This document shows positions 1 to 7,754 of a stretch of DNA of 46,384 nt, piece after piece; the first letter of the stretch is position 1; every line of letters starts with the position of its first letter. Both the position numbers and the translations under genes were made by a program. Source of the DNA: Oscillospiraceae bacterium (GTDB lineage: Bacteria > Bacillota > Clostridia > Oscillospirales > Ruminococcaceae); contig JAFSEN010000080.1 of NCBI GenBank assembly GCA_017435745.1, forward strand, positions 1 through 46,384, given 5' to 3'. A model generated the notes under the pieces. The model was not told the origin of the DNA. It saw nothing but the letters and a program-made list of their open reading frames with translations, and did no database searches.

Positions 1-57
1 CGTTCGTGCCGAAGATACTTGGAGGGCAGCCTCCCGGAAAAATAGGTCGATGCCGAC
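1..57 (+). rRNA. rrf: 5S ribosomal RNA, 3' end only
   Basis: The first 57 bases match the 3' third of a bacterial 5S rRNA: the CGAAGATACTTGG segment, then a short hairpin made by GGAGGG and CCTCCC, then AATAGGTCG and the terminal GCCGAC strand that would pair with the missing 5' end. A terminator follows directly. The 5' part lies outside the window, so an rRNA operon ends here and runs on the plus strand. Confidence 0.85.
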
Positions 58-84
58 ACAGCACAGTATTACTGTGCTGTTTTT
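58..84 (+). terminator. Rho-independent terminator after 5S rRNA
   Basis: A 9-bp perfect stem, ACAGCACAG at 58-66 with CTGTGCTGT at 72-80, has a 5-base loop and is followed by a T run. It ends the rRNA transcript, though the tRNA genes begin only six bases later and may be reached by read-through. Confidence 0.75.
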
Positions 85-89
85 CTTAT

Positions 90-165
90 TCCTCCTTAGC
101 TCAGTAGGTAGAGCGCATGACTGTTAATCATGATGCCGTTGGTTCGAGCCCGACAGGGGGAGCCA
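90..165 (+). tRNA. tRNA-Asn (GTT)
   Basis: Complete cloverleaf. Acceptor strand TCCTCCT pairs with AGGGGGA (one T-G wobble), discriminator G, and CCA is encoded at 163-165. The anticodon loop CTGTTAA puts GTT at 123-125. The T-arm GGTTCGAGCC is canonical. It lies directly behind the 5S rRNA, as is common in Firmicutes rRNA operons. Confidence 0.95.
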
Positions 166-166
166 G

Positions 167-196
167 ATCCGGGTGTTCTTTTTAGAGCACCCGGAT
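167..196 (+). other. Strong hairpin between two tRNA genes
   Basis: ATCCGGGTG at 167-175 pairs perfectly with CACCCGGAT at 188-196, and the stem can extend inward by about four more pairs. It is followed by AATTTC rather than a real T run. It may be a weak terminator or a processing signal that separates the Asn and CAT tRNAs. Confidence 0.45.
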
Positions 197-210
197 AATT
201 TCAAAAAAAT

Positions 211-287
211 GGGCCTTTAGCTCAATTGGTCAGAGCAACCGGCTCATAACCGGTCGGCTTGGGGTTCGAGTCCCTAAAGGCCCACCA
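211..287 (+). tRNA. tRNA with CAT anticodon (elongator Met, or Ile2)
   Basis: Full cloverleaf: acceptor GGGCCTT pairs with AAGGCCC, discriminator A, CCA encoded at 285-287. The anticodon stem is ACCGG/CCGGT around loop CTCATAA, with CAT at 245-247. The acceptor stem lacks the initiator-type 1-72 mismatch, so it is not tRNA-fMet. The GGGCCTTTAGCTCA start is seen both in Met elongators and in Ile2 tRNAs whose wobble C becomes lysidine. I cannot separate these by eye. Confidence 0.9.
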
Positions 288-302
288 TTTTTTTAGTTCA
301 AT

Positions 303-376
303 AGGGGCATAGTGTAATGGTAACATGCCGGTCTCCAAAACCGTTGTTGAGGGTTCGAGTCCTTCTGCCCCTGCCA
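303..376 (+). tRNA. tRNA-Trp (CCA)
   Basis: Acceptor AGGGGCA pairs with TGCCCCT, discriminator G, CCA encoded at 374-376. The anticodon loop CTCCAAA gives CCA at 335-337. This sequence is close to the usual Firmicutes tRNA-Trp. It is the last RNA gene of the cluster. Confidence 0.95.
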
Positions 377-380
377 TAAA

Positions 381-407
381 AACCGCTTTTTATAAGCGGT
401 TTTTTTG
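381..407 (+). terminator. Terminator after the tRNA cluster
   Basis: AACCGCTT at 381-388 pairs with AAGCGGTT at 394-401, with a 5-base loop and then a run of T. It closes the rRNA/tRNA transcript just before the aph gene. Confidence 0.85.
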
Positions 408-423
408 TTATATAGGTGATTTT

Positions 424-1218
424 ATGAAAGATTTTCGTTTTCCAAAAGAAATTGATGAATTTATTGCGGGAAAAAACTATTATATTGATGAAACCGGGAT
501 GTCAGATTCATCAGTGCTCATTTTTGATGATATGGTGCTCAAAATTCAGCCGGAGAAGAAATCCTTAAAAAATGAGCACGAAATGATGGGTTGGCTTAAA
601 AATAAGATCTCTGTGCCGAAAATTCTCTGTGATGTTCTGGAAAACGGTTTAGATTATACATTAATGACTAAAATTCCGGGAAAAATGTCCTGCGAAGAGG
701 AATATATGTCAAGACCGGAATTTTTGGTTTCTGTACTTTCAGATGCTTTGAAAATGCTTTGGGAAATCGATATTTCCGATTGCCCCGTTAAAAATGATTT
801 GAGCACGGTACTCTGTGAGGCTGAATATCGGGTTGAGCACGGCTTTGTCGATGTTGATGACGCGGAACCGGAAACATTTGGCAAAAACGGATACAGGAGC
901 CCTGAGGAGCTTCTTAAATGGCTTTGTGATAACCGCCCGGAAGAAGATTTTGTTCTTTCTCATGGAGATTTCTGCCTTCCGAATATTTTTATTGCCGATG
1001 ACAAATTTTCCGGTTTTGTTGATGTGGGCAGAACGGGTGTTGCGGACAGATATCAGGATATTGCGCTTTGTTTCAGAAGTCTTCGACATAATTTTGATGG
1101 AACTTATTGCGGAAAATCTTACGGCGGATATGCTGATTCTATGTTATTTGATGCTCTTGGATTAAAACCGGATTTTGATAAAATACGATATTATATTCTT
1201 CTTGATGAATTGTTTTAA
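424..1218 (+). CDS. APH(3')-family aminoglycoside O-phosphotransferase
   Basis: 264-residue kinase of the APH(3') type, which moves the gamma-phosphate of ATP to the 3'-hydroxyl of kanamycin/neomycin-class drugs; 264 aa is the usual length for the family. Seen: Brenner-type catalytic motif HGD at residues 180-182 with Asn187, then the Mg-binding DVG at 200-202 followed by RxGxADRYQD, as in APH(3')-IIIa, and a C-terminus ending LLDELF. The ATG at 424 is chosen because AGGTGA lies four bases upstream; an in-frame ATG at 325 falls inside tRNA-Trp and is rejected. It follows the tRNA terminator by only 17 bases, and I see no convincing separate promoter, so expression may depend on read-through from the rRNA/tRNA operon. 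It could be an intrinsic chromosomal resistance gene; exact drug range cannot be read. Confidence 0.88.
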   Translation: MKDFRFPKEIDEFIAGKNYYIDETGMSDSSVLIFDDMVLKIQPEKKSLKNEHEMMGWLKNKISVPKILCDVLENGLDYTLMTKIPGKMSCEEEYMSRPEFLVSVLSDALKMLWEIDISDCPVKNDLSTVLCEAEYRVEHGFVDVDDAEPETFGKNGYRSPEELLKWLCDNRPEEDFVLSHGDFCLPNIFIADDKFSGFVDVGRTGVADRYQDIALCFRSLRHNFDGTYCGKSYGGYADSMLFDALGLKPDFDKIRYYILLDELF

Positions 1219-1220
1219 AA

Positions 1221-1250
1221 AAAGGAACCGCCGCAGACGGTTCCTTTTTT
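1221..1250. terminator. Bidirectional terminator between convergent genes
   Basis: AAGGAACCG at 1222-1230 pairs with CGGTTCCTT at 1238-1246. T tracts on one side and A tracts on the other serve both the aph gene (plus) and the lipoprotein gene (minus), whose stop is at 1253. Confidence 0.85.
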
Positions 1251-1252
1251 AT

Positions 1253-2572
1253 TTATTCAAGATATTTTATCTTTTTTAATTGCTCCGTTTCGGTATCGTA
1301 TATTTCCACAAATTTTTCTTCAAGAATTTCGTGCTGAATTTCGAAAGGAATTTCTTCAAAATAATCGGCAGGAAGGCCGGTGTTTATGTAATTTATTATT
1401 TCGTATGTTTCGCTGTCCAAAACGGCAATTTCAACAGCAGCTTTTGAAAGATCGCTTATAACGGCGTTGTAGGAAATGATTATATATCCGTCGGAATCTA
1501 CCCAAGCGTTCCGTATATAGTGGGTTTTGTTATATTCCGAAGGAACTTCGGAAATCCGGATAAATTCATTCGTTTCAAAACGGTAAAAATAAAGCCCGGA
1601 AGCTGTAAAGAAGAAGCAATAGGGCTTTTCTCCGAAATACATTTTGTGGCCGAAAGGATTACCGATATCGACGCTGTAATATTGATTTTTATTGAAGATT
1701 ACGTAATTGAAAGAACTTTCCGAAGACATTTTCGGGGTGGTGAAATGGGAAAATGCGGAAAAATCGCTGTTGTGCCAACGGGGAGAATAAAGGCTTTTTT
1801 CGTAAGTTTTTTTGTTGGAAAGATATTTCCAGCCTTTTTCCTCAATTTTAATTTTCATGGTGTGGTTTGAAAAAACTTCGAGATATTCGCCTTCGCCCAA
1901 GCCGTCATAAATCGAAAAATCTATCGTAAGGATATCGCCGTCAAAACGGTAATCTCTTACGCAGGAATAGGTGTAACCTCCGCCGCAGCCGGGAATTTTG
2001 TATTGGTCCGTTTCCGGAATATATTCAAAATATTTGCGGTAATCCTCCGGATCCCAAGGGAACCAGCGGCTGATGCTTTCTTCGGTTTTTCTTCCGTCAA
2101 CAAAATAGTTTTCGGACATATCAAAACCGCTTTTTTCAATTCCGTAATATTTATTATCAAGATTTTCGCACTGGTAAAAAATATAGGTGTAAATTGCAAT
2201 GTTTCCGCTTGGGGCGTTGTTCTCATCAAAATCAAGAGCAAGGGGCATTCCGGATTCGATCGGCGCGATGTATTTTTCCCAAATTTCGTAAGTTTCGCCG
2301 GTCATTTTGGCTTCCTCGGCGGTTATGACTTTAAAAGTTTCAAACTCATCGGAAGGCTCTATTCCCGAGGGAAGAGCGTTTGAATCGGTAACAAGACTTA
2401 CTGTAAAAATTTCCGGTTCGGTTTCTTCCGGCTGTCCGGCGGCCGGAGATTCCGCTTCCGTTTCGCTTTCGGAAGATTCCGGAGATACGATTTCTTTCTC
2501 CGGAACGTTCCCGCAGGAGCACAGCAAAAGAACAATAAGCAGCATCAAAAACGCAGAAATAAATTTTCTCAT
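1253..2572 (-). CDS. Secreted lipoprotein of unknown function
   Basis: 439 residues. The N-terminus is a lipoprotein signal: basic MRKF, a hydrophobic core, then a lipobox LCSC with Cys20 as the probable lipidated residue. After it comes a Ser/Glu/Pro-rich linker of about 35 residues, typical of Gram-positive lipoproteins held off the membrane. The rest has many aromatic residues and beta-strand-like patches, including a GCGGGY stretch, but I recognise no domain. The protein would sit on the outer face of the membrane. RBS GGGAGG lies about eight bases before the ATG and is inside a hairpin (2578-2626) that also looks like the terminator of the upstream MerR gene. No catalytic motif is visible, so function stays open. 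Confidence 0.8.
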   Translation of the reverse strand: MRKFISAFLMLLIVLLLCSCGNVPEKEIVSPESSESETEAESPAAGQPEETEPEIFTVSLVTDSNALPSGIEPSDEFETFKVITAEEAKMTGETYEIWEKYIAPIESGMPLALDFDENNAPSGNIAIYTYIFYQCENLDNKYYGIEKSGFDMSENYFVDGRKTEESISRWFPWDPEDYRKYFEYIPETDQYKIPGCGGGYTYSCVRDYRFDGDILTIDFSIYDGLGEGEYLEVFSNHTMKIKIEEKGWKYLSNKKTYEKSLYSPRWHNSDFSAFSHFTTPKMSSESSFNYVIFNKNQYYSVDIGNPFGHKMYFGEKPYCFFFTASGLYFYRFETNEFIRISEVPSEYNKTHYIRNAWVDSDGYIIISYNAVISDLSKAAVEIAVLDSETYEIINYINTGLPADYFEEIPFEIQHEILEEKFVEIYDTETEQLKKIKYLE

Positions 2573-2577
2573 AATAA

Positions 2578-2626
2578 AACCTCCCGAAAAAAGTTTCCAC
2601 TTATATAGTGTCTTTTTCGGGAGGTT
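2578..2626 (-). terminator. Hairpin: MerR-gene terminator that contains the next gene's RBS
   Basis: Inverted repeat with arms of about 13 bases (ACCTCCCGAAAAA and TTTTTCGGGAGGT) around a loop that itself holds CACTTATATAGTG, a second small palindrome. On the minus strand the 3' arm is followed by TTTTATT, as in an intrinsic terminator for merR. The same 3' arm is the GGGAGG ribosome binding site of the lipoprotein gene. The fold would therefore both end transcription and hide the RBS. Confidence 0.6.
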
Positions 2627-2674
2627 TTTGTTGCATTGCAGAAAAAATATTTATACTTGATATGAATAGCCGTA

Positions 2675-3457
2675 TTATATTTTAATTGGCACGGCGATCT
2701 GCGTAATGTAATCTTCCTTTTTCTTGCCGCGGTTGGGCGGACCTTCCATATAAACAGAACGGAAGGGACCGGCGACCTCGATATTGTTCTCCTTCACATA
2801 TTGCATCAATGCGCGAATGGCAATGCCGGATTCTTCATACGGTCCGCGATAATAAATACACAGAGCAGGTGTTTCGGGGAACTCTATTCGCTCCGGACCT
2901 TCAAAATCATCGGTTACGGGAATACAGCACATCAAATCCAGTTTATCGGGTGAAGGCGACATACGCATTGTAAACATTCGACCGGGCATATACATTTTTC
3001 CGGTGCGAGCGACGTCAATATAGGTATCCCTTAAATTATTGGATGCTTCGGCTACATCATTACAGTCATAGCGGCGGCAATAGCAGACAAGCTGCGGCAG
3101 AGTTACTTTATGCACAGTAAGATCCCCGGGTTTTGCTGCCCGAACTTGCAGCATCTGGATATTTTTATCCAAAGAAGCACGCAGCTCCATCAGACGCTGT
3201 AAGTGAATGTCGATATTTTCTGTGTCATAATAATAAGACTGCACCTCTTTTAGAGTAAGACCCAATGATTGCAAAGAACGGATTGCGCGAATCTGTGTCA
3301 TATTGTCCGCTGAATAATAGCGGTAACCGCTTTTGTTGTCTTTGACAGCAGGGGTTAAAAGGCCCATGTCCTCATAGACAATAAGCGTCTTACGGGTGAT
3401 GCCCATAATCTTTATTACATCGCCGATTTTAAATAAAGTGTCGTCATATTTTTTCAT
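2675..3457 (-). CDS. MerR-family transcriptional regulator with GyrI-like effector domain
   Basis: 260 residues. Residues 9-76 form a MerR winged helix-turn-helix (FKIGDVIKIMGITRKTLIVY, then YEDMGLL and SGYRYY), followed by a dimerisation helix (about 78-120). The C-terminal half resembles the GyrI-like ligand-binding domain of BmrR/Rob-type regulators (YYRGPYEESG and an ending with TQIAVPI). Such regulators bind small hydrophobic compounds and untwist promoters with long spacers. AAGGAG lies about eight bases before the ATG. A matching 19-bp-spacer promoter lies just upstream at 3503-3533 but fires away from this gene. The MFS exporter gene is the next gene upstream on the same strand and is a possible target by function, although not by promoter orientation. 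Confidence 0.9.
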   Translation of the reverse strand: MKKYDDTLFKIGDVIKIMGITRKTLIVYEDMGLLTPAVKDNKSGYRYYSADNMTQIRAIRSLQSLGLTLKEVQSYYYDTENIDIHLQRLMELRASLDKNIQMLQVRAAKPGDLTVHKVTLPQLVCYCRRYDCNDVAEASNNLRDTYIDVARTGKMYMPGRMFTMRMSPSPDKLDLMCCIPVTDDFEGPERIEFPETPALCIYYRGPYEESGIAIRALMQYVKENNIEVAGPFRSVYMEGPPNRGKKKEDYITQIAVPIKI

Positions 3458-3502
3458 TGGGTATTCTCCTTGATAACTTTCAAAAGAATCACAGAAAAGC
3501 TA

Positions 3503-3533
3503 TTGACTTGAACCTTAGGGTACAAGTTATAAT
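3503..3533 (+). promoter_or_regulatory. MerR-type promoter/operator with 19-bp spacer
   Basis: -35 TTGACT at 3503-3508 and -10 TATAAT at 3528-3533 are 19 bp apart, the hallmark of MerR-activated promoters. The spacer carries a dyad, CTTGAACC and GGGTACAAG around TTA, of the kind bound by MerR proteins. It points to the right, antisense to the end of the MFS gene. No plus-strand gene follows. Confidence 0.75.
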
Positions 3534-3566
3534 TACAATGTATCACAATATTTGTTTTTTTTTGAA

Positions 3567-4796
3567 TCAGACGTTTCTGTTATATATCGGCGCAATATGT
3601 TTTTTGTTTCCGCCGATTATAACAAGCGCGGAAACAGCGGAGAACAGCATGAATATCATAAGGGTGGCGCGCATCGGAATGAATTCGGAAAGGATTCCGG
3701 AAAGAAGTTCGCCGGAAAGAGTTCCGACGGTGTTGAGCATAAAGAACGCGCCGTTGAAGCGCCCTTTTATGCTGTCCGGAACGTAGGATTGGGTTGCGGA
3801 AACGCGGATGTTGTAAGAAGTTACGCCAAGAATTCCGATCATGAAGCTTCCGATCATCATTGTGATAAGCGGGGTGTAAAGATAGAAAGCCTCAACAAGA
3901 GCGATGCTGACATATACGAAAAGCGCGATTTTAAATTTCTTTTCCGCCGGAAGTTTTGTAAGATAATGAACAATTCCCCCAAGGCTTCTTCCGATTACGC
4001 TGAAGATTGAAACCAGCATAAAGGTATATTCGCCGTTTTCAAAAGTTCCCTTGAACCAGGGAAGAGTGATTACCTGGGAAGCACCGCCCACGAAACTTAT
4101 TACCATAAAATAAAGTGTAACGGCAAAAAGACCTTTTTCGGAAAGAAGATAACGAACCCCTTCGCGCATATCGCTGAAATATGTTTTGGTGCTGTAATGT
4201 TCTGCCCGAAGATTTCCGGCGGAAGCTTCAACGTCGGAAATCTTTGTTTCGCAAATTGCGGCAATGAGGAAAAAAACGGAGTTTGCCCCAAGAAGGGGAG
4301 CAATGCCGAAAGCGTTGTATGCAAGAGTTGCAAGGGGCATCATAAAAAAGGTCATTGTCTGGAGCGTTCCGGAAATGGAATATGCTTTCGAATAATTTCC
4401 TTCGGTTATCAGCATAGGATAAAAGCTTTCGAAAGCGACCATGTAAACGCTGTTTATCGTTCCGATAATAAGGGTTGCCGCGGCAAAAAATGCGAAGCTG
4501 AAAGAGTCGGAAAAAATCAGAAACGCAAGAGCAATATAAAGCGCGGCGGAACAGAAATCCAAAGTATAAATCGTTCTTCTTCGGGAAAAACGGTCCATCA
4601 GCGGGCCGGAAATAACCGGCGCCGCAATCTGCGGAAGAGTGTAGAGAAAAATATAGACCGCGTAATAGAAGGTCGATTCCATATAGTCCAGCACAAAAAG
4701 GCTCATGGCAAATCCGGCGATGGAGTTGCCCATCATGGAAACAACACTTCCGAGCGTTATTGTAGTAAAATCCTTTGTCCAAAGTTTGCTTTGCAT
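3567..4796 (-). CDS. Major facilitator superfamily (MFS) efflux transporter
   Basis: 409 residues with about twelve hydrophobic segments, the normal size for a 12-TM MFS exporter. The family signature between TM2 and TM3 is clear (GPLMDRFSRRR). The overall look is the EntS/MFS_3-like group of drug or metabolite exporters. Substrate cannot be deduced. Start ATG at 4796 has GAGGT just upstream and a good sigma-A promoter at 4840-4868. It lies 109 bases upstream of merR on the same strand with no visible terminator between, so merR may be co-transcribed. Its 3' end is opposed by a convergent MerR-type promoter. Confidence 0.9.
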   Translation of the reverse strand: MQSKLWTKDFTTITLGSVVSMMGNSIAGFAMSLFVLDYMESTFYYAVYIFLYTLPQIAAPVISGPLMDRFSRRRTIYTLDFCSAALYIALAFLIFSDSFSFAFFAAATLIIGTINSVYMVAFESFYPMLITEGNYSKAYSISGTLQTMTFFMMPLATLAYNAFGIAPLLGANSVFFLIAAICETKISDVEASAGNLRAEHYSTKTYFSDMREGVRYLLSEKGLFAVTLYFMVISFVGGASQVITLPWFKGTFENGEYTFMLVSIFSVIGRSLGGIVHYLTKLPAEKKFKIALFVYVSIALVEAFYLYTPLITMMIGSFMIGILGVTSYNIRVSATQSYVPDSIKGRFNGAFFMLNTVGTLSGELLSGILSEFIPMRATLMIFMLFSAVSALVIIGGNKKHIAPIYNRNV

Positions 4797-4839
4797 TTTT
4801 ACCTCAAAAAAAGACCGTTTATTTTCTGTTTTTTTTCGT

Positions 4840-4868
4840 ATTATATCATATCATATCGGCTTAAACAA
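4840..4868 (-). promoter_or_regulatory. Sigma-A promoter of the MFS gene
   Basis: Read on the minus strand: TTGTTT (4868-4863), a 17-bp spacer, then TATAAT (4845-4840), about 44 bases ahead of the ATG. The spacer contains repeated ATATGAT words. Confidence 0.65.
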
Positions 4869-5235
4869 GTGCTACAGAAGCGGTACAAAAATTGAACAAA
4901 AACGGAAAATTTTTGTTCCGGAAAAAAGCGTTTTTTTGGCCTCTTCAGAAAAATCCGGGAAAATTTGTGTTTTAAAAGAGTTTTCTACGGATAAAAATCT
5001 TCGGCAGGCTGCAAAAAACGGATTGTGTAAGTTTTGTGATGGAAAATCGACGTTTTTTATATCCTTAAAATGGAAAAAATTACAGAAATACGGAAAAAAG
5101 ACGGTAAATTCATCTTAAAACGCAAAATTGGATTTTTGGAAAATTTTTCAAGAACAAATTGCGGAAGTATGGAAAAAACGGCATAAAATAGCGGTTTATT
5201 GTGTAAAAATGCAGGAAAAGAAAGGGGGAGGGTTG
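4869..5235. other. AT-rich intergenic stretch with nothing recognisable
   Basis: About 370 bases between divergent transcription units, with many A and T runs. I see no tRNA, no riboswitch consensus, no strong hairpin and no open frame with a good RBS. Confidence 0.6.
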
Positions 5236-5264
5236 TTGACATTTAATATGTAATAGGCTAATAT
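5236..5264 (+). promoter_or_regulatory. Sigma-A promoter of the surface-structure locus
   Basis: Perfect -35 TTGACA at 5236-5241, 17-bp spacer, -10 TAATAT at 5259-5264. It lies about 97 bases before the first gene of the 5361-31708 run and is the best promoter seen for it. Confidence 0.8.
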
Positions 5265-5360
5265 ATTAATATCTATAAATGGGCAAATTATGTCCATTTG
5301 CCAAAATTCAACTGTAGTTGAGAAATGGAACGAAAAAATAACTTGGAGGGCAATATTTCC

Positions 5361-6227
5361 ATGAGCAGAACCATGAACATATTGAAAAAAATCTCCGCAT
5401 TTTTCCTTGCGGCGGCAATAGCTGTAACAATGGGTGTTGAAGCGTTTGCCGAACCGATGGAAGGAATACGCAACCCGAGCAGCGCCGCAAGTCTTGAGGA
5501 AGTTCCGGAGCAGAATGCCGAAATTGCAGAAAAGCTTACCGTGCCTCTTGATTTTACCGGTCTTGAATATCAGGTAGCTATTGCCAACGGACTTAACGAA
5601 TATGACTACACCAAAGAAAGCTGGTCCGTTCTCAAAGATTCCGTAATAAAAGCTCTTATAATAATCGATGAAGCGAAAGAACAGAGCATTATCGATAACG
5701 CAGAAAAGGAACTTGAAGCTGCAATCGACGGTCTTGTTAAAATGGATTATTCCGGTCTTGAAAAAGCGCTCGGCGTTGTTTATTCGATGACGGAAGAAAA
5801 TTCAGGATACATAGATACCTGGAAAAAAATCGATGAGGCTGCGGAGCGCGCAAGAAAAGCACTTATCAGCGGCGACCAGACCGAAGTAAATAACCTTACT
5901 AACGAACTTTATTCTCTTATCGAGGAAGCAAAAGAAATTTCCGTCGGTGAAGAAAAAGAACCGGAAATCGTTATCAAGGAAGTTGAAGTCCAGGTTCCCC
6001 CTTCCGATGATTTCTGCAACATTGCAGGACACAAAGCATGGCCCGTTCTTTTCATCATAAGCTTTGTGCTCAATATTGCAATGGTCGGTTTTGTGGTTTT
6101 TATTTTGCAAAAGAAACGCAACACCGACGACACAATTCCTCTTGTTCAATATGATATCGACGACGACATGGATATCGATATCGACGATATTGATGATATC
6201 GACGACATTGACGACGAGGATATGTAA
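5361..6227 (+). CDS. Membrane-anchored surface protein with FIVAR-like helical repeats
   Basis: 288 residues. A Sec signal peptide (1-30, cut after AFA) is followed by two FIVAR-like helical units (about 69-126 and 132-192), a linker, one transmembrane helix (227-249) and a cytoplasmic tail that is almost only Asp and Ile (264-288). FIVAR units occur in extracellular wall or sugar-binding proteins of Gram-positives. The tail is encoded by a near-repetitive GATATCGAC tract. ATG 5361 is chosen because GGAGGG precedes it; an ATG at 5325 lacks an RBS. It is the first gene after the promoter at 5236 and opens the putative fibre locus. Its job may be to tether the structure to the membrane; this is inference. 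Confidence 0.8.
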   Translation: MSRTMNILKKISAFFLAAAIAVTMGVEAFAEPMEGIRNPSSAASLEEVPEQNAEIAEKLTVPLDFTGLEYQVAIANGLNEYDYTKESWSVLKDSVIKALIIIDEAKEQSIIDNAEKELEAAIDGLVKMDYSGLEKALGVVYSMTEENSGYIDTWKKIDEAAERARKALISGDQTEVNNLTNELYSLIEEAKEISVGEEKEPEIVIKEVEVQVPPSDDFCNIAGHKAWPVLFIISFVLNIAMVGFVVFILQKKRNTDDTIPLVQYDIDDDMDIDIDDIDDIDDIDDEDM

Positions 6228-6280
6228 GTTTTTTAAGTAAAAAAATCCGGACAGAATGACATCTTGAGGAGAAGAGTATT

Positions 6281-7750
6281 ATGGATGAGATGAGCTGGAA
6301 AAGAACAGAATATGAAACATGGGAAGAAGCCTTCCATGGCCTTGCCCCGGTTGTAAGACAGCAGTCCGTAAGAGTTGCGGCATATACCCAGGCGCTTTTT
6401 GTTCAGGCCTGCGAAATGAATTTCGGAAAAGATTCCAAAGAAAATTCCGAAAGGATGAAAGGAAAATATGCCGACCTTGCTTATAAATGCGGCATGTATC
6501 ACCAGCTTGGAAAAGCTCTTGTTCCTCCGGAATATCAGATTTGGAACGAAAGCTTTACCGAAGAAGAAAAAGCTGTTTATAAAAAATATACTTCCCACGG
6601 ACGCGTTCTTGCCGCTGTTCTTCAGGAAAAGGGAACAAAAGGCGGAAAGAGCAAAGGCGATTTTTCCGAACAGCCCACCAAAAACATTCCCTGGCTTATG
6701 ATCCGTGAAAGCTGCGAACAGCATATGGAACGCTGGGACGGAGCGGGTTATCCGGAAGGAAAAACCGGAAAAGCAATAAGTCCCATCGCGCAGATAGTCG
6801 GTATTGCAAAGGAGCTTGACAGACTTGCTTCCGGAACAAAATCCGAAGATCCTTTCGCAGAAGCGATGCAGATCCTTATCGACCAATCCGGAACCGCTTG
6901 GAACCCGGCGCTTGTGGAAGTTCTTACTTCCTCCCGTTCCAAATGCAGAGCGATTTATAATAAATATATTCACTATACCGAAGCTCTTCCGAAAACAATT
7001 CCGCTGGTTGAAAAGAAAAAAGACCGCCCAATGGGTCTTAAATATCGCCCGATGATAAGCGATACCGCAGGAACCGTAGTTGCATACGAAGCGATTCCCT
7101 GGTTCGGCGGAGTTCTCGGACGTCCCGGCGAAACCGAAACCGCGGATGAAGTTGAAGATATGCTCGTCAGAAAAAAGATGGTCGAGGATATCTCGAAATA
7201 TTTCCTCTATGAGGCTGCCGATGCGGTGCTCAGAATTGAAAACTGCAAGCTCAACCTTAAATGGGTGCTTCTCAGAATGATGCCGAGCTTTTACCAGCTT
7301 GGAACCCAGCTCCAGAACTTCAGCCAGCTTTTCAAGGACCAGCCCATTTCGAAGGAAAAACTCCTTCTCACCGTTCCGGCGGAAATGCTTGCAAACGGCC
7401 CGAAAAACACCCTTACTCTTGCTGAACGCTATCTCAGAAACGGAATCCAGCTTGTGCTCGACGGATATGACCCGAAAAAACACGCAGAAAAGCTTCCTTC
7501 CGAAAAACTTAAGAGCATGGGATTCAATTATATCCGCATCGACCCGGAACTTTATATGCGCACAGAAACCGCGGACGCAATAGCTTCTCTTAAAGAAGAA
7601 AACTTCGTGATAATCGGCGGCGAAGCCGACAGCCACGATACCGTAAGCTGGCTCGAAGCCTGCGGAGCAGATTGCATGAGCGGAACCATTTCCGGAATTA
7701 TGGTAAGCGAGGATGAACTTATAAGAGATTCCCTTGTAAGGGAGAGGTAA
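6281..7750 (+). CDS. Degenerate HD-GYP / EAL-like two-domain signalling protein
   Basis: 489 residues, no signal peptide or TM, so cytoplasmic. Residues 25-225 look like an HD-GYP domain: RVAAYTQAL, then HQLGK at 74-78 where active enzymes have HDIGK, then HMERWDGAGYP at 148-158, which keeps the GYP signature. Residues 255-489 look like an EAL phosphodiesterase fold: YEAIPW at 269-274 for the EAL strand, LVLDGYD where DDFG is usual, RID for KID, and IIGGEA for the AEGVE strand. Several metal ligands of both domains are replaced, so it probably binds c-di-GMP or a partner rather than cleaving it (inference). RBS GAGGAG lies about ten bases upstream. It overlaps no gene, and the next CDS begins five bases after its stop, so the two are translationally linked. 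Confidence 0.72.
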   Translation: MDEMSWKRTEYETWEEAFHGLAPVVRQQSVRVAAYTQALFVQACEMNFGKDSKENSERMKGKYADLAYKCGMYHQLGKALVPPEYQIWNESFTEEEKAVYKKYTSHGRVLAAVLQEKGTKGGKSKGDFSEQPTKNIPWLMIRESCEQHMERWDGAGYPEGKTGKAISPIAQIVGIAKELDRLASGTKSEDPFAEAMQILIDQSGTAWNPALVEVLTSSRSKCRAIYNKYIHYTEALPKTIPLVEKKKDRPMGLKYRPMISDTAGTVVAYEAIPWFGGVLGRPGETETADEVEDMLVRKKMVEDISKYFLYEAADAVLRIENCKLNLKWVLLRMMPSFYQLGTQLQNFSQLFKDQPISKEKLLLTVPAEMLANGPKNTLTLAERYLRNGIQLVLDGYDPKKHAEKLPSEKLKSMGFNYIRIDPELYMRTETADAIASLKEENFVIIGGEADSHDTVSWLEACGADCMSGTISGIMVSEDELIRDSLVRER

Positions 7751-7754
7751 GCCG

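Noticed and set aside
325-423. Earlier in-frame start for the aph gene inside tRNA-Trp
   Set aside because: It would overlap the tRNA and a terminator; the ATG at 424 has an RBS and gives the normal family length.
3552-4010. Plus-strand gene after the MerR-type promoter
   Set aside because: The frames there are Lys/Glu/Arg-rich shadows of the MFS gene with no RBS or domain.
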